NCBI GenBank assembly: GCA_964001305.1
Contig: CAXFAI010000023.1
Location: forward strand, 12,441 to 76,440
Source of the DNA: CAJXMH01 sp964001305
Lineage (GTDB): Bacteria; Bacteroidota; Bacteroidia; Flavobacteriales_E; Vicingaceae
Length of the DNA stretch: 64,000 nt
Direction: 5' to 3'
Position 1 is the first letter of the stretch. Each line of letters starts with the position of its first letter. The notes under the pieces are model-generated. The model searched no databases. It was not told the DNA's origin and saw only the letters and a list, made by a program, of their open reading frames with translations. The translations under genes and the position numbers were made by a program. Positions 43,654 to 50,123 of this stretch are shown here, in pieces.

Positions 43654-45276
43654 ATGTTAGAAGCACAAAACGTATCACTTCAATTCGGAAAAAGAATCTT
43701 GTTTGATGAAGTAAACATCAAATTTACAGGAGATAATTGCTACGGAATCATTGGAGCAAATGGTGCCGGTAAATCTACTTTTCTTAAAATTCTTTCAGGA
43801 GAAACAGATCCAAATTCTGGAAGAGTTTATTTAGAACCTGGTAAAAGAATGGCAGTACTAAGTCAGAACCACTATGCTTTTGATGAGCATACTGTTTTGA
43901 ACACTGTAATTATGGGGCATGAAAAGCTTTGGAAAATCATGCAAGAAAAAGATGCGATATACGCCAAGCCTGATTTTTCAGAAGAAGATGGTTTAAAAGC
44001 TTCTGAACTAGAAGCTGAATTTGCAGAAATGGATGGTTGGAATGCGGAATCTGACGCGGCTACACTTTTAAGTGGACTTGGTATTGAAGAAGCGGATCAT
44101 TACAAACTTATGAGCGACATGAGTGGTAACCAAAAAGTAAGGGTATTGTTAGCTCAAGCTTTGTTTGGAAACCCCGATGTTTTAATTCTAGATGAGCCAA
44201 CCAATGATTTGGATATCAAGACTATTTCTTGGTTAGAAGATTTCTTACTTGATTTCAGAAATACAGTTATTGTCGTTTCTCACGACCGTCACTTTTTAGA
44301 TACCGTTTGTACTCATATTGTAGATATTGATTTCAGCAAGCTTACTGAGTTTTCAGGAAACTATACATTCTGGTACGAGTCTTCTCAATTGGCTTTGAGA
44401 CAAAGACAAGCCCAAAACAAAAAGGCAGAAGCTAAGAAGAAAGAATTACAAGAATTTGTTGCCCGATTTAGTGCCAATGCCTCTAAATCTAAACAAGCAA
44501 CGAGTAGAAAAAAATTGTTGGATAAACTCAATGTGGATGATATTAAACCTTCTTCAAGAAGGTATCCCGGCATTATTTGGACGCAGGAACGAGATGCAGG
44601 AAATCAGTTACTTCAAATTGAAGATTTAGGATTTCAAGATCAAGAAGGAAATTGGTTGTTTCAAAATATTGATATCAATGTTAATAAAGGAGATAAAATT
44701 GCCATCTTAGGAGACTCAAGAGCTGTCACTTCCTTTTTTGAAATCATAAACAATGAACTCAAAGCTAGCAAAGGGACTTTTGAGTTCGGTCAAACTATTT
44801 CAACTGCATATTTACCTGCAGATCATTCTGAATATTTTGACACTAAAATGAACCTCATTGACTGGCTTCGACAGTATACTAAAAATGATGAAGAAAAGGA
44901 TGAAGTATTTATTCGTGGATTCTTAGGAAAAATGCTCTTTTCTGGTGAAGAAGTGTTGAAGTCTGCCAAAGTACTTTCAGGGGGAGAGAAAATGCGATGC
45001 ATGTTATCTAAAATGATGCAAGCAGAAGCAAACTTTTTGATGTTAGACGAGCCTACTAACCACCTTGACTTAGAATCAATTACTGCATTAAACAACTCTT
45101 TAATTGACTATAAAGGAACCATGTTATTTACTTCACATGACCACACTTTTACCCATACCATTGCCAATCGAATTATTGAAATTGGACCAAACGGCATGCT
45201 AGACAAGCACATGAGTTATGACGAATACTTAGAAAGTGAAAAAATTGCTGAACAAAGAGAAGCAATTATAGCATAA
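43654..45276 (+). CDS. ABC-F family ATPase (YbiT/YkpA-like) with degenerate second Walker A
   Basis: A 540-residue soluble tandem ABC protein of the ABC-F group, which binds the ribosomal E site and modulates elongation. NBD1: Walker A GANGAGKS (34-41), signature MSGNQKVRV, Walker B LILDEPTNDLDI. A charged linker (~245-300) follows. NBD2: signature LSGGEKMRCML and Walker B FLMLDEPTNHLDL are intact, but the Walker A position reads GDSRAVTS (353-360), lacking the P-loop Gly and Lys. A similar loss is, from memory, seen in YkpA-like relatives. The start is the ATG at 43654, not the TTG inside the promoter. Confidence 0.9.
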   Translation: MLEAQNVSLQFGKRILFDEVNIKFTGDNCYGIIGANGAGKSTFLKILSGETDPNSGRVYLEPGKRMAVLSQNHYAFDEHTVLNTVIMGHEKLWKIMQEKDAIYAKPDFSEEDGLKASELEAEFAEMDGWNAESDAATLLSGLGIEEADHYKLMSDMSGNQKVRVLLAQALFGNPDVLILDEPTNDLDIKTISWLEDFLLDFRNTVIVVSHDRHFLDTVCTHIVDIDFSKLTEFSGNYTFWYESSQLALRQRQAQNKKAEAKKKELQEFVARFSANASKSKQATSRKKLLDKLNVDDIKPSSRRYPGIIWTQERDAGNQLLQIEDLGFQDQEGNWLFQNIDINVNKGDKIAILGDSRAVTSFFEIINNELKASKGTFEFGQTISTAYLPADHSEYFDTKMNLIDWLRQYTKNDEEKDEVFIRGFLGKMLFSGEEVLKSAKVLSGGEKMRCMLSKMMQAEANFLMLDEPTNHLDLESITALNNSLIDYKGTMLFTSHDHTFTHTIANRIIEIGPNGMLDKHMSYDEYLESEKIAEQREAIIA

Positions 45277-45308
45277 AAAAAGAGGGCTTATATAAGCCCT
45301 CTTTTTTT
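45275..45308. terminator. bidirectional intrinsic terminator between ABC-F and DUF4097-like genes
   Basis: A near-perfect hairpin with GAGGGCTTA paired to TAAGCCCTC, flanked by seven A on the left and seven T on the right. It therefore works as a T-run terminator on both strands, ending the ABC-F transcript and the convergent sigma/membrane-protein operon. Confidence 0.9.
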
Positions 45309-45318
45309 GAATTAGTAT

Positions 45319-47073
45319 TTAATGCGACATGCTTAAACTACCTTGAAATAGTTGAAAACCAACATTTGCTAACTCTGCTGAAGAGTTAGTTGGGTTGTAG
45401 GTCGATTTTATATTTCTACGACTGTTGGTCTTCTCTTCTACAATTGTGCCTAAATCAGGTAAATTCAAATTCGTGTAATTGCTTTCTAGGTTTAAATGAT
45501 AGCTGCTAGTTGGGTCAAAGTTTAAGTCAATATCCGTGTATTTTCCATTAAACTGAATAGCACTGAACTTCGCATTGATTTTATCAATTTTAATCTTTCC
45601 TTGGAAGCTTGTAATATCTAAAGATTCATTCAGTTTTGAAAAATTCAATGGAGTATATTTTAAATTCCCCTTTATCGCTCCAACCTCATTTGCATCAATG
45701 GATGATTGAAAAGCATTTTCCAATTTAATTTGATTGGCATTTGATAGTTTCACTTTGGTGTATGAAAGGTTTAATTCTAGTTCATTCACATCATTAAAGA
45801 ACAAATTGGATTGAAAACATTTCATATCTACCTTTTGAATTGGCTCATCAACTGTTAATTTTCCATATCTGAAGTTGGAATTTAATGTGTTTGAAACTCC
45901 TTTAAAGTGTCCGTTAGACTGAAATGCATTTAAATCGGCTTGTTCAACCTGTCCAACTTCTAACTCTGAGTAGTTCGCTTTTAAGTCAATTTGTTTCCCA
46001 TTTCCGACAATTAACTCAGCTTTGAACATGCTACCCTCTATATTTTCAAAATTTGAGAAAACTGCTTTTCCATAATTATTCTTCAAAGTAAGGTTCCTTA
46101 CATTTCCTCCTTTCGCTTCCCCTTTAAATAACTTCAAATTCAAGTCTCCTGTCCAGTCTGGCATAGAAATACCAGCATAGCTATTTGATAATTCTAGATG
46201 AAGGTCTTTCGGCAAATAAACATCATAAACGAGCTTCAATTCTTTGATTTTGACCTTTTCTCCATTTGCTGTTTTAATATCATCCTTTTTACTATTTCCA
46301 CTGCACATACAACTGAAAATATCTTCCCAATTACTTTCTACATAAGCCTTTTCACCTTGTTTTTCTAGTTTAAGTTGAAAGTCGGCTAGAGCTATTTCCT
46401 GGTTTTCCTTTTTCTTTGTCTCAACTTCAACTTGAGCTCTCAGTTCAATTTCTTCCTTATCCCAAGCATGTATGCGTATATCTCCTTTTGAATTCTTTAA
46501 TTCAAACCATCTAATACCTTGAGTAGAGATTGTAGAAATTACTTCTTTACCATCTTTACTAATTGTTGTAGTACTCTTCTTGGTAGTATCTGAATAAAAC
46601 TGCTCTTTATCACTTGTTTCATTCACTAAAGGTGAAAAATCAGATAGTTCTGGCATTGGAATTTCTTCTTCCACATTCTCCCATATTGAATCAATGGAGT
46701 GCGGCTTTGAGGTCAAGAACTTAAAATCTTCAAATTCATTTAAGTTTGACTCATCTTTTGAAGTAAATTCATTTTCATCAAAAAGGATAAAATCAAGTGG
46801 TGCATTATCAATTTCAATGGGTTTAAGTTTCTCAATTATTACTGATTCGTATTGAGATAGGATTTTACTTGGACTTACTAAATAAATACCAATAGAGATA
46901 ATTAGAGCTGTTGTAGACATGATGATTAGATTGTTAAGATTCCACCACCATTTCTGAGGTGGACTTGTGGGTACTCCTTTTAAACGCACAAGCTTCTCAA
47001 CAGTGTCAAATGAGGTAGCTAAAGGCAATTCTTTTGCTGCATCAAAATAATGTTGTAATGATTTTTTACTCAT
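45319..47073 (-). CDS. single-pass membrane protein with beta-helix-like ectodomain, probable anti-sigma partner
   Basis: A 584-residue protein. The N-terminal ~45 residues are cytoplasmic (MSKKSLQHYFDAAKELPLATSFDTVEKLVRL), one membrane helix lies at ~48-67 (LIIMSTTALIISIGIYLV), and the rest is exported. From ~180 onward it has repeating strands (FELKNSKGDIRIHAWDKEEIELRAQVEV, LKLVYDVYLPKDLHLELSNSYAGISM) that resemble DUF4097/adhesin-like beta-helices. The gene starts three bases after the ECF sigma stop, so the short cytoplasmic head is the natural sigma-binding candidate and the ectodomain the sensor. This is inference from position and topology; no zinc anti-sigma motif is present. Confidence 0.68.
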   Translation of the reverse strand: MSKKSLQHYFDAAKELPLATSFDTVEKLVRLKGVPTSPPQKWWWNLNNLIIMSTTALIISIGIYLVSPSKILSQYESVIIEKLKPIEIDNAPLDFILFDENEFTSKDESNLNEFEDFKFLTSKPHSIDSIWENVEEEIPMPELSDFSPLVNETSDKEQFYSDTTKKSTTTISKDGKEVISTISTQGIRWFELKNSKGDIRIHAWDKEEIELRAQVEVETKKKENQEIALADFQLKLEKQGEKAYVESNWEDIFSCMCSGNSKKDDIKTANGEKVKIKELKLVYDVYLPKDLHLELSNSYAGISMPDWTGDLNLKLFKGEAKGGNVRNLTLKNNYGKAVFSNFENIEGSMFKAELIVGNGKQIDLKANYSELEVGQVEQADLNAFQSNGHFKGVSNTLNSNFRYGKLTVDEPIQKVDMKCFQSNLFFNDVNELELNLSYTKVKLSNANQIKLENAFQSSIDANEVGAIKGNLKYTPLNFSKLNESLDITSFQGKIKIDKINAKFSAIQFNGKYTDIDLNFDPTSSYHLNLESNYTNLNLPDLGTIVEEKTNSRRNIKSTYNPTNSSAELANVGFQLFQGSLSMSH

Positions 47074-47076
47074 GGT

Positions 47077-47631
47077 TTAAAAGCTTAAAAAAATACTTGC
47101 TAAGTAAGTTGAACGATTTTTAACAGCTTCATTTAAAAGCTCGTCAGCTCCTAATAGCTTTGCTAATTTCATTCTACCACGCTTAAGCCTTTGCTTTACT
47201 GCAGAAGTACTGGCGTTTTGAATTTCACTTACTTCTTTAATAGAAAAACCACTAATCTCAAAAAGAATGATAGCTTCAGCCATTACAGATGGCAACTGTT
47301 CTATAGCCTGATAAAGGAGCTTGACATCAACTACTTGATCTGAATTGAGTTCTTCTGAAACTTTCTGAGAAAATAAGTTTTCATTAAAATCTCCCTTAAA
47401 TTTTAATCTCCTATTTTGCTTGTTTAGCAGATTGCTTGCAATAGAAAAGAGAAAACTTAAAAAAGCTTTTTCATTCTTGAGTGTGTGAAAGTTTTCAAGT
47501 GCACAGGTTATAGTTTCAGCGATTAAATCTTCCGCTTCCACCAATCCATAAGCTTTAGCATGGCAGAAGCGCGCAAATGACTCATGCACTGGCTCATAGA
47601 GTTTTAAAAATGTTTCTTGATTTACTTTCAT
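47077..47631 (-). CDS. ECF-type RNA polymerase sigma factor
   Basis: A 184-residue sigma-70-family factor with only regions 2 and 4. Region 2: SFARFCHAKAYGLVEAEDLIAETITCALENFHT and FLSFLFSIASNLLNKQNRR. Region 4: LPSVMAEAIILFEISGFSIKEVSEIQNASTSAVKQRLKRGRMKL, the helix-turn-helix that reads the -35 element. It is followed after three bases by the membrane protein proposed as its regulator. Its own upstream region has a candidate ECF promoter, suggesting autoregulation. Confidence 0.9.
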   Translation of the reverse strand: MKVNQETFLKLYEPVHESFARFCHAKAYGLVEAEDLIAETITCALENFHTLKNEKAFLSFLFSIASNLLNKQNRRLKFKGDFNENLFSQKVSEELNSDQVVDVKLLYQAIEQLPSVMAEAIILFEISGFSIKEVSEIQNASTSAVKQRLKRGRMKLAKLLGADELLNEAVKNRSTYLASIFLSF

Positions 47632-47650
47632 TTTGGGTTTTTCTACTAGT

Positions 47651-47678
47651 ATGTACCCTGAGTTATAAAAAAGTTACA
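47651..47678 (-). promoter_or_regulatory. candidate ECF sigma-dependent promoter for the sigma/anti-sigma operon
   Basis: On the minus strand TGTAAC (47673-47678) is followed after 16 bases by GTACAT (47651-47656), 20 bases before the sigma start codon. A TGTAAC-type -35 with an AAC core is the usual ECF style and differs from the TAnnTTTG boxes elsewhere. This is one site only, so the assignment is tentative. Confidence 0.4.
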
Positions 47679-47699
47679 TCATGTATTAAAATTTTTGGT

Positions 47700-48293
47700 T
47701 TAGATTAATATTCTAGGACCACCCTTTTTAAATAGTTCTTTTAATTCAGGAGGTCCATCAATTAAATCTTCTTTAAAATTATTGAGAATGTCTAATGTTT
47801 CTGCTGATAATAAATCCACAATTTCATCTATTGCTTCAGCACGAATCATATAAGGCAATTCATTGTAAACTATTTCATCCCCTTGACAAAAGGCATATAA
47901 TTGGCACTCTCCTTCTTCACTCACTTCTTTTTGATGAATTAAACACTCCTTTAACCAAGCTTCATCATCTAACTCCTTTAAACGATTTGCTCTGTCATTA
48001 AAATCAACATGCTTTTTAAAGTAGTTAGCAATATCAATTCGAGAGTTCTCTGAAAGTTGTAAATGCATATCATCAGCACATGATAAACAAACAGCATATT
48101 CAAAAATCGTTGATCCAATTGTCTTTCCATTAAATCCTTTAACAGCCTTTTCTATTAAATAGAAAAGATTATTATCTATTAAGTTCTCATGACATAAGAA
48201 ACACTCTTGAAACGGCGCACTAGTTAAATCTGACCAAAAAATTCTAGGAATTTCTTTCCAATTTTCTGTTGGTACATATATAAATTCACTCAT
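47700..48293 (-). CDS. soluble four-cysteine (zinc-finger-like) protein of unknown function
   Basis: A 197-residue acidic protein without signal peptide. Two CxxC pairs (C31/C34 in CFLC, C69/C72 in CLSC) look like a split zinc ribbon. Three further Cys occur in KECLIH, EGECQLYAF and FCQGDE. The C-terminal half is helical and acidic. I do not recognise the family. Its start is 56 bases downstream of the terminator of structured-RNA unit B and no -7 box is evident between them, so it may depend on readthrough of that terminator. Confidence 0.62.
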   Translation of the reverse strand: MSEFIYVPTENWKEIPRIFWSDLTSAPFQECFLCHENLIDNNLFYLIEKAVKGFNGKTIGSTIFEYAVCLSCADDMHLQLSENSRIDIANYFKKHVDFNDRANRLKELDDEAWLKECLIHQKEVSEEGECQLYAFCQGDEIVYNELPYMIRAEAIDEIVDLLSAETLDILNNFKEDLIDGPPELKELFKKGGPRILI

Positions 48294-48348
48294 ACAGTAA
48301 AACTACATAAATCTCAAGGCGAATAATTCTATTTAACTAAGAAGGTAT

Positions 48349-48460
48349 AAAAAGAAAAACCCCGCGGGAGCGGGGTTCCTTGTGTGGTATAATCAAAACT
48401 TAATTATGAAAACCGACTTTCTCAAGCTAACAAATGAAAACCACACAATAGTGTTAGCAA
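48349..48460 (-). ncRNA. structured RNA unit B with intrinsic terminator (novel candidate)
   Basis: Minus-strand RNA of about 110 bases. A closing stem of 9 bp (48380-48388 with 48440-48448, TTGTGTGGT/ACCACACAA on the plus strand) encloses a conserved core at 48390-48423. The core folds into a 6-bp hairpin (TGAGAA, loop AGTCGG, TTTTCA) and a 7-bp hairpin (TAATTAA, loop GTT, TTGATTA). It is followed by a GC-rich terminator: CCCCGC/GCGGGG with a TTTTTCTTTTT tail (48349-48375). A second copy, unit A, lies 184 bases upstream. It could be a small RNA or a leader of the gene at 47700-48293. Confidence 0.7.
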
Positions 48461-48467
48461 GGAGATA

Positions 48468-48496
48468 CAATGTTAAGACAATTTTATCAAATCAAA
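48468..48496 (-). promoter_or_regulatory. candidate promoter of RNA unit B
   Basis: On the minus strand TTTG (48493-48496), 17 bases, then TAACATTG (48468-48475), one mismatch from TAnnTTTG. The predicted start at about 48462 lies just before the unit. Confidence 0.4.
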
Positions 48497-48531
48497 GTAT
48501 AACAACTGTTAATTTTTTAAGATTTGGACAT

Positions 48532-48664
48532 AAAAAAACCCCACCGGGCGGTGGGGCTTGTTTGTATGGTCGTTAATCAAAACTTAATTATGGTGAAAAC
48601 GACTTTCTCATAAAAAACTGCATCTCTGCAGAACTACCATACAAACTGTGATGGAAAAAACAAT
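48532..48664 (-). ncRNA. structured RNA unit A with intrinsic terminator (novel candidate)
   Basis: Minus-strand RNA of about 133 bases. Its closing stem (48560-48570 with 48636-48646, GTTTGTATGGT/ACCATACAAAC on the plus strand) pairs up to 11 bp with a sequence different from unit B. It encloses an extra hairpin CTGCA-GAGA-TGCAG and the same conserved core (48574-48609), with the same two inner hairpins. A terminator CCCCACC/GGTGGGG with seven T follows (48532-48556). Independent change of both stem sides in the two copies argues for selected RNA structure. Confidence 0.72.
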
Positions 48665-48669
48665 TAGGG

Positions 48670-48677
48670 CAAATATA
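48670..48677 (-). promoter_or_regulatory. -7 box of RNA unit A
   Basis: Minus-strand TATATTTG, exact TAnnTTTG, six bases before the proposed 5' end at 48664. The -33 is weak. Confidence 0.42.
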
Positions 48678-48732
48678 AGAGTTTATTGAAAACTGACACC
48701 TTACTTTAACTATAAATTTGCATTTTTTTAAC

Positions 48733-48762
48733 AAAAAAAAGGCCATCAATTTTGATGACCTT
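48733..48762 (-). terminator. intrinsic terminator of the TPR gene
   Basis: On the minus strand AAGGTCATCA / TGATGGCCTT forms a stem followed by eight T. One pair is G-U on the minus strand but C-A on the plus strand, so the minus RNA is the functional one. It separates the TPR gene from the two RNA units. Confidence 0.75.
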
Positions 48763-48786
48763 TATAATGGAGTATTAAACTCTATT

Positions 48787-50070
48787 TTATTTTCCTTGAA
48801 GTTTTGCTTTCATGCTAGAATACTTGTCATTTTCGCCAAGTATAGCATAAATTTTAACAAGGGATGCTATGGTATTTTTATCAGCAGGATCAAGTTCATG
48901 AGCCTTTTCTAAAGCCGGTTTTGCTTTTTCAAAATACTCATTTGCTTTCTTTGTAGCTGCATTGTATTTTTCCGTTTCTTTAATATCATAAGAAGTGGCT
49001 TTGTTGTTCCACTCTACTCCTACATTATAATACATTGCTCCTACATTATATGCCGCGTCAAAAAAGTCTGGCTTTAACTCTAAAGCTTTATTATAATCAG
49101 CAGCAGCTTTGTCATACTCTTTGGTAACCTGGTCAAAAATGTAGCCTCGATTATAGTATAAAGAAGCATTGTCTGGCTCATTTGCTATTGCTTTGTCAAA
49201 GCTTGCCATAGCCTCCTCAGACTTTCCTGTAGCCATTAAGTAACTAAGTTCTTGCAAAATTAGGTTGGTGTTATTTGGGTATTTCTCCAAACCTTTTCTT
49301 ACCACTTCCATTTTCTTGGTAGTATCTTGATTTCTATCATGTATATTGGCCATGTATAAGAAAATATCTGGTCCACCATAGTTTATTTGAGTTAATACGG
49401 TATAATAGGCAATTGCCTCATCGTATTTTTCAAGTCGCTCAGCTGCTAAAGCTGCATTATACATTCCTAAAGAATCAACTCTTCCCATTAAGCTATTTAC
49501 CATTACAGACTTTCCATAATAATCAAGAGCTTGTTCATAATTTTTATTATTAAAAAACTCAACACCATTATTAATAAAGCCATTGGCGATATAAGGAAAC
49601 TTTCTTCCTAAAATGTCTTGGGTATAAGATTGATCATCATATCTAGTATCCTTGTTTTGCAAGAACCCAACAAATTTCATTTGGTCAGCTTCATTTTCTA
49701 AATCTAAAGACTTTGCTGCTGGGTCATCAATATTGAACTTTAAAGCGTTTAAATAATAATCCAATGTGTTATTTAGCGGATCTTTTACGATTGTTTTACA
49801 AGCTTCATCTTCACTTAGTGCGGCATTGAAATATAGATTACCTCCATAATACCAAGTTTTTGCCCAAGATTGAGTTTTCTCATCTTTTGTTGCAGACTCT
49901 ATAGCTTCAATACCTTTAGCAAGATCTCCACAGTCTTTATCGTCTTTGTCGCTTTGCTCGTAAGCCTTGTTGTAATTGTATGCTGTAACTACTTTAGCTT
50001 TTTGAGCATAAGCTGAAAAGCTTGCTACTCCAAGGCTAAGAACAAGTGCATATTTAAATTGTAAATTCAT
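48787..50070 (-). CDS. exported TPR-repeat protein
   Basis: A 427-residue protein starting MNLQFKYALVLSLGVASFSAYA, a signal peptide. TPR units occupy ~150-420: IANGFINNGVEFFNNKNYEQALDYYGKSV, AALAAERLEKYDEAIAYYTVL, PNNTNLILQELSYLMATGKSEEAMASFDKAI, ASLYYNRGYIFDQVTKEYDKAAADYNKAL. It is probably a periplasmic scaffold. A TPR gene just downstream of gyrA is common in Bacteroidota. A TTG at 50094 lies inside the -7 box TAAATTTG, so the ATG at 50070 is the start. It has its own promoter inside the end of gyrA. Confidence 0.85.
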   Translation of the reverse strand: MNLQFKYALVLSLGVASFSAYAQKAKVVTAYNYNKAYEQSDKDDKDCGDLAKGIEAIESATKDEKTQSWAKTWYYGGNLYFNAALSEDEACKTIVKDPLNNTLDYYLNALKFNIDDPAAKSLDLENEADQMKFVGFLQNKDTRYDDQSYTQDILGRKFPYIANGFINNGVEFFNNKNYEQALDYYGKSVMVNSLMGRVDSLGMYNAALAAERLEKYDEAIAYYTVLTQINYGGPDIFLYMANIHDRNQDTTKKMEVVRKGLEKYPNNTNLILQELSYLMATGKSEEAMASFDKAIANEPDNASLYYNRGYIFDQVTKEYDKAAADYNKALELKPDFFDAAYNVGAMYYNVGVEWNNKATSYDIKETEKYNAATKKANEYFEKAKPALEKAHELDPADKNTIASLVKIYAILGENDKYSSMKAKLQGK

Positions 50071-50091
50071 TTTATACTTTTTAGTGTTTTG

Positions 50092-50123
50092 CAAATTTAA
50101 TTCTCGCTTGACTCATTATCAAA
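50092..50123 (-). promoter_or_regulatory. promoter of the TPR gene within the 3' end of gyrA
   Basis: Minus-strand TTTG (50120-50123), 20 bases, then TAAATTTG (50092-50099). Both elements match the Bacteroidota consensus at correct spacing, and the -7 box overlaps the gyrA stop codon. The start codon is 22 bases downstream. Confidence 0.6.

Noticed and set aside
48382..48576. A 64-residue plus-strand frame that includes MKTDFLKL.
   Set aside because: It crosses both structured RNA units, and the T-run terminators face the other strand; the similar ATG in unit A is followed by a stop after seven codons.
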